Shown piece after piece: positions 16,843 through 24,717 of a stretch of DNA of 64,000 nucleotides. Every line of letters starts with the position of its first letter. The stretch's first letter is position 1. The notes under the pieces are model-generated. The model ran no database searches and was not told the DNA's origin. It worked only from the letters and a program-made list of their open reading frames with translations. A program made the translations under genes and the position numbers. The stretch covers positions 558,001-622,000 of the forward strand of contig NZ_JBHTIF010000001.1 in assembly GCF_042677005.1 (NCBI RefSeq), written 5' to 3'. Origin of the DNA: Lysobacter_I brunescens. Its GTDB lineage: Bacteria > Pseudomonadota > Gammaproteobacteria > Xanthomonadales > Xanthomonadaceae.

Positions 16843-18921
16843 TCAGTTCGCCGGGTAGCCGAACGCCTGCGCCACGTCGGACAGCAGCGCGAACGGCTCG
16901 GCCAGCGGCTCGGCGTACTGCCGCCAGTGCCCGGCCGGGAAGCCCATGCGCCCGAAGAGCTCGGGCTGCGGAATCAGGATCTGCTCCAGGCCCAGGCCGC
17001 CGCCGATTTCCCCTGCGAACGCTTCCAGGTCGCCCAGCACGTCATCGGTGCGGATGACCTTGTGCGAGACCAGCAGGTCGCGGGTGATGACCAGCACGTG
17101 CTGCAACTGGCGCGCGATCCACAGCGCGGCCTCGTTCGCCGACGGCAGGGCGTACTGCATCGCGCTGCCGAAGGCGAGCCATTCGAGCAGCATGTCGCGC
17201 GGGTCGCGCAGCGCGATCAGCACGATAGCCTCCGGCTGCAGCGGGCGGATCATGTGCAGCAGCGCGTTGTCCCAGTAGGGCAACCAATCGATGATCGCGC
17301 CGTTGGGCACGCCGCGCAGGGCGAGCGCGCTGCGCCATTGCGCCAGCGCCTGTTCGCCGGTGAGCGTGCCGTCGTTGAACGCGGCGATGCACGCCGGATC
17401 CTGGAGGGCGTCGCGCGGCGGGTTCGGGCCGATGCGATCGGCACGCAGCGGGTAGCCGGCGTTGCCGATGACCGCAGCGACCTTCTCCACGCCCGAGCCC
17501 GGCACGCCCCAGAGATAGGCCAGCGGCGGCGCGCCCGCCGCCACGTCGGCCAGTTCAGGCCAGGTGCCGCTGGCCTTGCCCGGCACGGTCAGCGGGCGGC
17601 GGATCATCGCCTCGGCTCCGTTCATCGCCAGCCAGGTCTGCACGGCCTCGGCATGGCGGCCGGCCTTGTCCTGGGCGATGCCCAGCCACGCCATCAGGCC
17701 GCGCTTGAGGCCCTCGTCCTGCATCTTCGCGATCAGCGCCTGCACGTGGGCGATCGCGGCTTCCGGCGCCTGGCCGATCAGGCGGTCGAACACGCGGGTC
17801 TCGGCGCTGCTGCGGCCCGGTTCCAGTTCGACGATGCGCTGCGCCAGCGCGTCGCGCGCTTCCAGGTCGCCGCGCACTTCCATCATCAGCATCTGCGCTT
17901 CCAGCGCGTTCACGTCGTCGGCGTTCAGCGCCAGCCAGCGATCGACGACGGCCTTGGCCTCGTCGCTGCCGGTCGGCTCCAGGGTGATGCGCAGACGCCA
18001 CAGCGGCGCGGCCTCGGGATGCTTCGACAACGCGGCGTCGGTGACTTCGCGGCCTTCGTCGAAACGCCCGCTGCGGCGCCAGAGGTCGGCGGCCATCGCC
18101 CAGGTCTCGGGGTCGCGGGGTTCCTGCGCGATCGCGGCGCGCAGCAGGGCCAGGGCTTCGTCGAGGCGGCCCAGGCGCAGCTCCAGGCCGGCGGTCAGAC
18201 GCTTGAGCGAATGCGTCGAGGTCTCCGCGTTGTCGAGCAGCGGCTGCACGATCTGCCGCGCCTCGTCGGGGCGCCCCTGGCGCATCACCACGTCGGCAAG
18301 CACGCCACGAAGGCCGTGCTGGTTCGGCGAGGCCTCGACGATGCGGCGGAACGCCGACTCGGCGAAGGCCAGATGGCCCTGCTCCATGTGCGCGAAGCCC
18401 AGCGCGTACAGCACCTGCAGGTCGTCGGGCATCTGCTTGGCGGCCTCGGTGAGCACCGAGAGCGCGCGCATCGAGTCGCCGCGGCGCAGCGCGATCATGC
18501 CCTCGATGGTGCGCACCCAGGGATGCTCGGGCGCAACGCGCGCGGCATAGCGCTGCAGGCGCTCGGCTTCGTCCATGTCGCCGCGGCCGAAGGCCATCTG
18601 CGCCTGGAGGATGTAGGCCGGGAACTGGTTCGGGTCGAGGTCGAGGGTGCGCGACAGCGCCGCCTGCGCCTCGTCCAGCTTGTACTCCGCCAGCAGCAGG
18701 CCCGCGCGCTGGAAGTGCAGGTCGGCGTTGTCCGGGGCCAGCAGGACCGCACGGTTGATCGCGTGCATGGCGGCAGCCAGGTCGCCATTCGCGCGTTCGG
18801 CGAGCGCCAGCAGCGCGTGGTTGTCCGCATCGTGCGGGGTGGCGGCGACGGCTTCGCGGGCGAGCGCCAGGGCGTCGGCATGGGCGCCGGAGCGGAGGGC
18901 CTCGATGATTCGATCTTGCAT
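16843..18921 (-). CDS. TPR protein with C-terminal sulfotransferase-like P-loop domain
   Basis: This 692 aa protein contains about ten tetratricopeptide-like helical repeats over residues 1-440 (for example ADNHALLALAERANGD, DDLQVLYALGFAHMEQGHLA). The C-terminal 230 residues carry LWGVPGSGVEKVAAVIG, which resembles the 5'-PAPS-binding loop of sulfotransferases, followed by VLIALRDPRDMLLEW, matching the RDPRD-type 3'-phosphate motif. The TPR-sulfotransferase fusion is known in proteobacteria, but the acceptor is unknown and catalytic activity is inferred. It has no signal peptide or membrane helix. It stands alone. Confidence 0.8.
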   Translation of the reverse strand: MQDRIIEALRSGAHADALALAREAVAATPHDADNHALLALAERANGDLAAAMHAINRAVLLAPDNADLHFQRAGLLLAEYKLDEAQAALSRTLDLDPNQFPAYILQAQMAFGRGDMDEAERLQRYAARVAPEHPWVRTIEGMIALRRGDSMRALSVLTEAAKQMPDDLQVLYALGFAHMEQGHLAFAESAFRRIVEASPNQHGLRGVLADVVMRQGRPDEARQIVQPLLDNAETSTHSLKRLTAGLELRLGRLDEALALLRAAIAQEPRDPETWAMAADLWRRSGRFDEGREVTDAALSKHPEAAPLWRLRITLEPTGSDEAKAVVDRWLALNADDVNALEAQMLMMEVRGDLEARDALAQRIVELEPGRSSAETRVFDRLIGQAPEAAIAHVQALIAKMQDEGLKRGLMAWLGIAQDKAGRHAEAVQTWLAMNGAEAMIRRPLTVPGKASGTWPELADVAAGAPPLAYLWGVPGSGVEKVAAVIGNAGYPLRADRIGPNPPRDALQDPACIAAFNDGTLTGEQALAQWRSALALRGVPNGAIIDWLPYWDNALLHMIRPLQPEAIVLIALRDPRDMLLEWLAFGSAMQYALPSANEAALWIARQLQHVLVITRDLLVSHKVIRTDDVLGDLEAFAGEIGGGLGLEQILIPQPELFGRMGFPAGHWRQYAEPLAEPFALLSDVAQAFGYPAN

Positions 18922-19005
18922 GGACGTTGGATCTGCACGACAGGGCCCGGGGCCCGGAACCGCCTAGTGTACCCGGGCGGGGTGCGGGGGCCGGGGCGGC
19001 GCGCC

Positions 19006-20004
19006 CTATTCCAGGGCCTGGGACAACCGCGCGGTGACCCAGCGCTCGGCGTAGCCATCGAGACGGACGGATTCCAGGAAGGCGCAGTGGCCGCCGTGGG
19101 TGGCGATCTCGATCCGGCCGGTCGACGGCAGGGTCAGCGCATGGAATTCCTCGACCGGGATGACCGGGTCGTCGGCGGCGGTGAGGATGTCGGCGGGCAC
19201 CGCGAGCGAGGCCAGCCGCTCGCCCGCGACGGAGTAACCGTTGAAGTAGGCGTCGAGGCTGTCGAAGTCGGTGTGACGCTCGACCATCCAGCGGGTGAGG
19301 TCGCGCAGGCCCAGCTTCAGCACGCTGTCGTCGAAGTCGTAGTACTGCGGAAAGGTGTCGCGCTTGCGGCGCAGCGACTCACGCCACTTGCGCTCGAAAT
19401 AGCGCAGGTAGAACGGGATGCCCTGCTCCATCCGCGCCATGGTCACGCCCGGATCGAGCACGGGACAGACCGCCGCCACGCGCGCCAGCGGCAGGCCTGC
19501 GCGCCCGGCCCGGGACGCGACGCGCAATGCGAAGTTGCCGCCGAGCGAATAGCCGGCCAGCACCATCGGGCGGTCGCTGTCGCCGAGGAAGCGGTCGGCG
19601 ACATCGCGCGCGGCGTGCACCACTTCGTCGATGCGGTTGGAATGGAACAGCGCCTGGTTGAGGTGATGCGTGTCGCCGTGGTCGCGGAAGTTGAGGCGGA
19701 ACACCTCGAAACCGGCACGCAGCAGGTGCACGGCAGTCATGCGCATGTAGCTGGATTCGACGCTGCCTTCCCAGCCGTGCAGCAGCAGCGCGAGGCCGCG
19801 CGGCGCCACGCCCGGCAGGCGGCTGTGCACGCCCTCCAGGCGGATGCCGTCGCCGCCGTCGACCAGGTACGGCGCATGGACCGCCCCGGTCCGGCGCAGC
19901 AGCCAGGCGCCGCGCGTCCGCCGCAGCGGGCTGGTCGACAGCAGCGACTGCAGGTGCGGGCTGCGCAGCGACGGCGGCGCACGGTAGGGGGAATCGGAGA
20001 TCAT
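19006..20004 (-). CDS. YheT-type alpha/beta hydrolase
   Basis: This 332 aa protein has the alpha/beta-hydrolase fold with a complete triad: nucleophile Ser in AGYSLGGNFALR, Asp in ILTAADDPVIP and His in ATHGGHCAF. LLLHGWEGS forms the oxyanion strand. The conserved FRLNFRDHGDTHHLN is characteristic of the YheT/EMB8 group of esterases, whose natural substrates are unknown. It is cytoplasmic. A REP-like element lies just 13 bp upstream of the start codon, which is unusually close and may leave little room for a promoter. Confidence 0.9.
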   Translation of the reverse strand: MISDSPYRAPPSLRSPHLQSLLSTSPLRRTRGAWLLRRTGAVHAPYLVDGGDGIRLEGVHSRLPGVAPRGLALLLHGWEGSVESSYMRMTAVHLLRAGFEVFRLNFRDHGDTHHLNQALFHSNRIDEVVHAARDVADRFLGDSDRPMVLAGYSLGGNFALRVASRAGRAGLPLARVAAVCPVLDPGVTMARMEQGIPFYLRYFERKWRESLRRKRDTFPQYYDFDDSVLKLGLRDLTRWMVERHTDFDSLDAYFNGYSVAGERLASLAVPADILTAADDPVIPVEEFHALTLPSTGRIEIATHGGHCAFLESVRLDGYAERWVTARLSQALE

Positions 20005-20017
20005 GGCGCGTATTCCT

Positions 20018-20045
20018 TGTCATCCCGAACGTAGTGAGGGACCTG
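20018..20045. repeat. REP-like element, copy 2
   Basis: The sequence TGTCATCCCGAACGTAGTGAGGGACCTG begins here. It lies between the YheT start and the end of the HEPN-like gene and forms an inverted pair with the copy at 20667-20694. Confidence 0.8.
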
Positions 20046-20063
20046 CTTATGTGTCCGGATGAC

Positions 20064-20642
20064 TCACTCCAGAGTCACTTCAGGATGTGCTGTTCCTTCC
20101 CAACTGTCATGGAGGAGGTCGAATTGATCGTCTTCGCTCAGTTTTTCACCAAAAACTTCTAGCAGGCGCTGAACTGCAACGGGGGCTCCCTGTGCGAGTT
20201 CTGCGACTTGCTTCTCCAGCGAAGATACCGGCTCGATCCGCTCTTCTCGTCGATATCTCGCCACAGTCATTGATTCGGATTTCTCGACAGACTCCAGCTT
20301 CGGATGTGCGATTCGATTTCTGACTGTGTGCATCTTCCGCAAAGTACGCCAAGGCTCGGCATTCTTGTCGTATTCCACCCCCATGGACGAGCAGAGAATC
20401 CGCAACTTCAGCGTAGGACTTGCGCTTTCGACGTCCTCCTTCCAGTGATCCACCATTCTTTCACCGAAGGCATTGCAAATAGCCTCAATCGCAAGGCAGC
20501 TCATCGTAACCGCGACAAATTCGTGATCTCTCCAGCCAATAGACTTCTCTGCGGCTTTCGAAGCACTGACCCTCGCAATACGCAGGAGTGTGTGGTGCGC
20601 AGAGTAGAGTCGGCGCTTGTGCACTACCATCTTTCCTCGCAT
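20064..20642 (-). CDS. HEPN-like domain protein, atypical composition
   Basis: This 192 aa protein is helical and carries TVRNRIAHPK at residues 106-115. Its R-x4-H spacing (R108...H113) is the signature of HEPN domains, many of which are RNases in toxin-antitoxin, abortive-infection or CRISPR systems. The preceding helix, TMSCLAIEAICNAFGERM, also fits the HEPN first-helix pattern. The ATG at 20642 has GGAGG five bases upstream; an ATG at 20657 is the alternative. The DNA is visibly less GC-rich than its neighbours and uses AT-ending codons. It is bracketed by inverted REP-like elements, which suggests acquisition by transfer. No antitoxin-like partner (MNT nucleotidyltransferase) is next to it. 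Confidence 0.65.
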   Translation of the reverse strand: MRGKMVVHKRRLYSAHHTLLRIARVSASKAAEKSIGWRDHEFVAVTMSCLAIEAICNAFGERMVDHWKEDVESASPTLKLRILCSSMGVEYDKNAEPWRTLRKMHTVRNRIAHPKLESVEKSESMTVARYRREERIEPVSSLEKQVAELAQGAPVAVQRLLEVFGEKLSEDDQFDLLHDSWEGTAHPEVTLE

Positions 20643-20666
20643 CCCATCCTCCAGCATCTCTGCAAA

Positions 20667-20694
20667 CAGGTCCCTCGCTACGCTCGGGATGACA
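20667..20694. repeat. REP-like element, copy 3 (inverted)
   Basis: This is the reverse complement of the same element (CAGGTCCCTCGCTACGCTCGGGATGACA begins here), lying 24 bp upstream of the HEPN-like start and 9 bp after the acyltransferase stop. Confidence 0.8.
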
Positions 20695-20703
20695 ATCGTC
20701 CCC

Positions 20704-21486
20704 CTACTGCCCCATCGCCTCGACGATGCGCGCACGCGCCGTCTCGGCCAGGCGGCGCCGGCCTTCGGCGTCGCCGGGCAGGATCGGTTCGAGGAAGAGG
20801 ATGTCCGCGTCGCGCGAGGGTTCGCCGAGCAGGCGCAGGAAGTTGGCGGCGAAGCTCTCGGTCGGGCCGAAGGCGACGATGGTCTGGGCGCTGCCGTGCG
20901 CGCCGTAGCGCAGCGCGACCGGCTGCACCGGCACGTTGGCCTCGACGGCGGCGAGGAAGATGCGGGCGTGGAACGGGCCGACCTCGTCGCCGCTCCGCGT
21001 GCGGCCTTCCGGGAACACGCCGACCGCACGGCCGTCGCGCAGGCGGGCGAGCATTTCGTGCAGCACGCCGCCGAGGGACTCCTGGCTGCCGCGCTGGTGG
21101 TAGATGGTCTCGCCCATCGTCGCCAGCCAGCCCACCAGCGGCCAGGAGGCGATCTCGCGCTTGGCGACGAAGCCCATCATCCGGTAGGCGTGCAGGGCGA
21201 CGATGTCGATCCAGCTGACGTGGTTGGCGACGAACATCACCGCGCCCGGCAGCGGCGTGCCGATGCAGCGCATGCGGAAGCCGAACACGCGCATGAGGCT
21301 GCGCTGCCACCAGCGCACCACGCGGTGCTTGAGCGGATCGCCGGCGATGCGCAGGTCGCCGAACGGCGGCGACATCAGGATCAGGATGATCGGCAGGTCG
21401 ACGAGGACGTGCCACGCGAGCAGCGGCGTGCGGCAGGCATAGCGGAGCAGCCGGGCGACCGGCGAAGACGGGGGGGGAACGGTCAT
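20704..21486 (-). CDS. 1-acyl-sn-glycerol-3-phosphate acyltransferase-like protein (PlsC family)
   Basis: This 260 aa membrane-associated acyltransferase has the family's H-x4-D motif in NHVSWIDIVALH and the substrate-binding FPEGRT in VGVFPEGRTRSGDE. One hydrophobic N-terminal helix (LLAWHVLVDLPIILILM) anchors it to the inner membrane. It probably acylates lysophosphatidic acid or a related lysolipid in phospholipid synthesis. The start at 21486 (MTVPPPSSP) was preferred to an extension 12 residues longer. The thioesterase gene is just upstream on the same strand. Confidence 0.92.
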   Translation of the reverse strand: MTVPPPSSPVARLLRYACRTPLLAWHVLVDLPIILILMSPPFGDLRIAGDPLKHRVVRWWQRSLMRVFGFRMRCIGTPLPGAVMFVANHVSWIDIVALHAYRMMGFVAKREIASWPLVGWLATMGETIYHQRGSQESLGGVLHEMLARLRDGRAVGVFPEGRTRSGDEVGPFHARIFLAAVEANVPVQPVALRYGAHGSAQTIVAFGPTESFAANFLRLLGEPSRDADILFLEPILPGDAEGRRRLAETARARIVEAMGQ

Positions 21487-21546
21487 GCGGGCACGATACC
21501 GAACCCGGGCGCGGCTGTGCATCCCGGTCGCAGGGATCGGCCGGGC

Positions 21547-22014
21547 TCAGCCCTCGGCGGACGCCGGCGTACGGTGCGGCACGGCGGCCAGGGTCAGGCG
21601 CGACACGCAGGCCAGGCGACCGAGTTCGTCCTCGATCCGGACTTCCCAGACCTGGGTCCGGCGACCGACGTGCAGCGGCCGGGCAGTGCCGGTGACCGTG
21701 CCTTCGCGCACCGCGACCAGATGGTTGGCGTTGATCTCGACGCCGACGCAGATCTCGCCGGGCGCGGTGCAGAGGTTGGCCGCGACGCTGCCCAGGGTCT
21801 CGGCGAGCAGCACGGAGGCGCCGCCGTGGAGCAGGCCGTAGGGCTGCTTCGTCCGCCGGTCCACGGGCATGGTGCCGCGCAGGAAGTCGGGGCCGATCTC
21901 GGTGAAGACGATGCCCAGCGGCTCCATCGCGGTATCGCGGGAGCTGGCGTTGAGCTGTTCGAGGCTGGTCTGGGCGCGGAACAGGGACGGCGCCGGGGGA
22001 AGGATGTCGGTCAC
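21547..22014 (-). CDS. Hotdog-fold thioesterase (PaaI/MenI-like)
   Basis: This roughly 155 aa acyl-CoA thioesterase has the hotdog active-site segment YGLLHGGASVLLAETLGS, with the conserved HGG and catalytic Glu. SLEQLNASSRDTAMEPLGI and GPDFLRGTMPVDRRTKQP match the MenI/YdiI/YbdB group, which hydrolyses aryl- or acyl-CoA thioesters. Two GTG starts are possible (22014 and 22035); the shorter fits the family length better and neither has a good Shine-Dalgarno sequence. It is cytoplasmic. It may be co-transcribed with the acyltransferase 60 bp downstream. Confidence 0.88.
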   Translation of the reverse strand: MTDILPPAPSLFRAQTSLEQLNASSRDTAMEPLGIVFTEIGPDFLRGTMPVDRRTKQPYGLLHGGASVLLAETLGSVAANLCTAPGEICVGVEINANHLVAVREGTVTGTARPLHVGRRTQVWEVRIEDELGRLACVSRLTLAAVPHRTPASAEG

Positions 22015-22233
22015 CGCGCAAGGATAGCCGAGCACCGCTGCCGGATCATGGCCGGCGTGCCGCGGGGGGCGAAAAGAGCCGGCCCGGTGCGTCGAGGTGC
22101 CTGGGGACGGGCGTATCGACGTGCCGGGCCGGGTCCGGGGAAAGGGCCTCCGGCGCGGGAGAGAGGGCGCGTGCGGAGGGTGATGGCGTGCCTGCCATCG
22201 GAAAAACGTGGGGGAGAAGACGGGAGACCGGGC

Positions 22234-22431
22234 TCAGCCGCAGCGGAAGCGGGCCTGGCCCCAGTCGGAGGTGTAGCGGCGTTCGGCGGCATAACCGCTG
22301 GAGCGGCCGTAGCCGGTGCCGAAGTCGCGCGCGCGGTAGCGCGGGGCGGCGAGGTGGTCGGGTCCGCTGGCCGGCAACACGGGAGCCGGCGTGCGCGGGG
22401 CGAGCGGGGCGTGGGAGTGCGAGGCGTTCAT
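22234..22431 (-). CDS. Small protein A of a tandem paralogous pair
   Basis: This 65 aa protein begins MNASHSHAP and ends with the conserved block GTGYGRSSGYA-x4-YTSDWGQ-x-RFRC plus one residue. The adjacent gene at 22521-22709 has the same C-terminal block, so the pair is a duplication kept under selection at the protein level (silent differences are visible). The first 30 residues are Ala/Pro/His-rich and not conserved. There is no signal peptide or membrane helix, one cysteine next to the end, and a basic, Tyr/Gly-rich core. I do not recognise the family. The layout of a variable leader and conserved tail resembles ribosomal-peptide precursors, but no modifying enzyme is next to it. Confidence 0.7.
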   Translation of the reverse strand: MNASHSHAPLAPRTPAPVLPASGPDHLAAPRYRARDFGTGYGRSSGYAAERRYTSDWGQARFRCG

Positions 22432-22520
22432 GGCGTGACCTTGGCGATGCGGAGGATGTGCAGGGGGAGGTGTGCTGTGGTGGGGGTGTCGCGGGGCGCG
22501 GGTGTTGCGGGAGGACGGGA

Positions 22521-22709
22521 TCAGGCGCAGCGGAAGCGCGGCTGGCCCCAGTCGGAGGTGTAGCGCTTGTTCGAGGCGTAGCCGCTGGAGCGGCCGTAGC
22601 CGGTGCCGGCGGTGCGCTCGAGGTAGCGGCGGGCGGACGACAGGGGCACGACGGTGTCGCGGGCCGGGTCGACGGGGGCGTGGGTGGTGGTCGGGGTGGA
22701 GGCGTTCAT
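22521..22709 (-). CDS. Small protein B of a tandem paralogous pair
   Basis: This 62 aa protein begins MNASTPTTTHAP and shares with protein A the blocks GTGYGRSSGYA (35-45), RYTSDWGQ (49-56) and RFRC (58-61). It is the promoter-proximal member, with 89 bp between it and the A gene. The ATG at 22709 matches the MNAS start of protein A; an in-frame extension upstream would run through the inverted-repeat promoter region and is unlikely. The function is unknown. Strong conservation of Tyr, Trp, Ser/Thr and the penultimate Cys suggests a binding or modification role for the tail. Confidence 0.7.
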   Translation of the reverse strand: MNASTPTTTHAPVDPARDTVVPLSSARRYLERTAGTGYGRSSGYASNKRYTSDWGQPRFRCA

Positions 22710-22739
22710 CGTGGTGTCCTGAAGTGGCTGCGTCTTGGT

Positions 22740-22784
22740 GTGTTGGTAAAGTACAACACCATCCCGGCATGACACATATGCCGG
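22740..22784. promoter_or_regulatory. Two inverted repeats in the promoter region of the small-protein pair
   Basis: GTGTTG-N8-CAACAC (22740-22759) and CCGGCAT-N7-ATGCCGG (22764-22784) are perfect dyads side by side, 31 bp upstream of the protein B start. The stretch is AT-richer than its surroundings, as expected for a promoter. They look like operator sites for one or two dimeric regulators; no regulator gene is adjacent. Confidence 0.6.
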
Positions 22785-22848
22785 AAGTCACCCCGCCTTC
22801 GTCATGCATGCAAGTGATTGATCCGAAAGGAACGGACCTGCAGAACGA

Positions 22849-22875
22849 CGATGCCCGCGACGGGCGCGGGCATCG
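22849..22875. terminator. Terminator after the secreted lectin-like protein
   Basis: A perfect 11-bp stem (CGATGCCCGCG/CGCGGGCATCG) with a 5-nt loop lies 36 bp beyond the stop of the 22911-24662 gene. It separates that transcript from the small-protein pair on the same strand. Confidence 0.75.
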
Positions 22876-22910
22876 AGAGGATGTTGCATGGGCTTATCCG
22901 CGGACGGCGC

Positions 22911-24662
22911 TTACTGCGCTGCGTCCCAATCGAGCACGTAAGCCCACCAGTTATTGCGCAGGCCCCCATTGCGGCCAGCGAAGTTCGGGATCTTGCCCAG
23001 CCAGTAACGGTTCCAGCCCAGATCCGTGCATCCCCACTTGTCGCAGTTGTTCCGTGTCGTCGCGCCAGTCAACGCGGGATACCGTTCCCAGTCGTCGCAG
23101 GTGTTCTCTTCCATATGGCGATCGTCGCGGTTGTATTGCCCCGCATTGTCAGGGTCGCTGTCGGGCACGGGAGTATTGAGGCTGCCATGCGCGTTGCCGC
23201 AGGCTGCGGTCGTGCTATCGAAACCGCGCGCCGTGAAACGCTCGAGAAGGTTGGGATTCGTCGGGAACGGCAGGGGCGGGATCGGCTGGTAAAAATTCCG
23301 CCACGCACCGAACTTGCGCCACATGGTGTACTCCATCCGGTGAGCCATGTTCTCCAGCATGTTGTGCATTCTGTCGTCGTACTCGAAGCCCTCGTAACTG
23401 AAGCCCATGACGGGAAGTTTCACGTTGCAGGTGGTGTTGCCGATGACCTCGCCATTGATGTTGAAGGCGCCCGGCCCGGCCATCCGCGCCTCGGCAAATC
23501 CGAAGAAGGCCCCACCCATCAACCACACTTCATCGATCGTGTCGGCGTTTGCAAGCTCGCAGATTTTCTTGTCCCGGAGCAACTTGGCATAGTCGAGCTT
23601 GCGGCTTTCGGTGCATGTGGACCATGCCGTGGCGCAGGCCAGGTATTCCTGCTCGCCGAAAACCGTGCCGCCGACGAAGGTCGGAAACTCGCGCAAGGTG
23701 AGGTGGCGGACAACCGAGAACTGGACGACGCCATCGGTGATCGACTCCATCTGGTCGATGAGGAAACGCTCCATCGTGCGCGGACTGTTCCACCACGGCA
23801 TGGCCCGACTCAGCGGCTGATTGCCGAGACTGGCGATCAGTGGATCCATGTCGATCACCATCACTTTGGTGCGAATCGGCGCATCCGCGCGAGCGATCCT
23901 CGCACCGCCGACCGAAACGAACGCGCTGGTGATGTCTTCGAATGTTTCGAACTGCGGTTCGACGATGCGATGGATCCGGTCGCCGCGCGTGACGAACTGG
24001 TACTCGAGGCCATCGGCATGGATCGCCTTGTGATACGCCGTCACGCGGGCAGTCGGGCTGCTGCCGACCCAGTCGGCGACGCCGGTGTGATCGTACCAGG
24101 CAGACCACGTGCCGTTGGGCGGCGACTGGCGACGAGCGTAGACCCTGCCGGCACGTACAAGATACTGGCTGAGCCAGCCATCTTTGTCCCTGGACACGGT
24201 GAACGAAGAGATCGCCGCCGTACCCGTACCGCCGAAAGCATGGTCGACGTTCTCCCAGACGCTCCATCCTCCGCCCTGACGTTCCGTGATTCGATACACG
24301 CTGCCGCCGCGACTGAGGAACATGCGGTACAAGCCATCGGAATAGACTTCGGCATCGAATGCGGTGATCTCGCCATCGCCAACGCGATTGACGCCATCGA
24401 ACTGCGCGGTGATGTTCTCCCAATCTCCGACAGACCCGACTCTGCGGTAGACCCGACCATTGCGTACAAGGAATTCGCGCAGCTTGCCGTCCTTGTAAAG
24501 CGCGGAGCCGAATGATGTGGTCGTGAGTCCCTGCATCGCCGCCTGGGCACTCGCGACGAAGGACAGGCAAAGCAGCAAGGCGAAAGCCAGCAGGCAGCGG
24601 ATCCCGACCGATGTGGTCAGGGCGACTGATCGCTGCGATCTGGCGGGGTTGTGGTGTTTCAT
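22911..24662 (-). CDS. Secreted protein with propeller-like repeats and an unknown C-terminal domain
   Basis: This 583 aa exported protein has a long signal peptide (about 1-42, ending FVASAQA). Residues 45-250 hold about four repeats of roughly 50 residues with W(E/S)xW/WENIT cores (SVGDWENITAQFD, GGWSVWENVDHAF, GTWSAWYDHTG, QFETFEDITSAF), resembling PLL/sialidase-like beta-propeller blades. The C-terminal 300 residues start at TKVMVIDMDPLI and contain DEVWLMGGAFFGFAEARMAG and a helix with ENMAHRMEY. I know similar segments only from uncharacterised secreted proteins. Eight or more cysteines suggest disulfides. The ATG was fixed by GGAGG just upstream. Sugar binding is inferred from the repeat type. 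Confidence 0.8.
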   Translation of the reverse strand: MKHHNPARSQRSVALTTSVGIRCLLAFALLLCLSFVASAQAAMQGLTTTSFGSALYKDGKLREFLVRNGRVYRRVGSVGDWENITAQFDGVNRVGDGEITAFDAEVYSDGLYRMFLSRGGSVYRITERQGGGWSVWENVDHAFGGTGTAAISSFTVSRDKDGWLSQYLVRAGRVYARRQSPPNGTWSAWYDHTGVADWVGSSPTARVTAYHKAIHADGLEYQFVTRGDRIHRIVEPQFETFEDITSAFVSVGGARIARADAPIRTKVMVIDMDPLIASLGNQPLSRAMPWWNSPRTMERFLIDQMESITDGVVQFSVVRHLTLREFPTFVGGTVFGEQEYLACATAWSTCTESRKLDYAKLLRDKKICELANADTIDEVWLMGGAFFGFAEARMAGPGAFNINGEVIGNTTCNVKLPVMGFSYEGFEYDDRMHNMLENMAHRMEYTMWRKFGAWRNFYQPIPPLPFPTNPNLLERFTARGFDSTTAACGNAHGSLNTPVPDSDPDNAGQYNRDDRHMEENTCDDWERYPALTGATTRNNCDKWGCTDLGWNRYWLGKIPNFAGRNGGLRNNWWAYVLDWDAAQ

Positions 24663-24717
24663 GCGACCTCCGTGGACGCGTTGGGGGATGTGCCACGGGG
24701 TACGTGCGACCGCCGCG

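Noticed and set aside
16246..20034. Open frame of 1262 codons on the plus strand
   Set aside because: It runs antisense through the YbhB, TPR and YheT genes, has no recognisable domain and is Arg/His/Gln-rich, as expected from a GC-rich shadow frame.
20018..20694. Insertion sequence ends around the HEPN-like gene
   Set aside because: The inverted copies also occur alone elsewhere (6539), there is no transposase and no clear target-site duplication, so a REP-type element is the better reading.
22234..22709. Lanthipeptide, lasso or other ribosomal-peptide cluster
   Set aside because: The precursor-like small proteins have no neighbouring cyclase, dehydratase, radical-SAM, protease or exporter gene, so calling a biosynthetic cluster is not supported.
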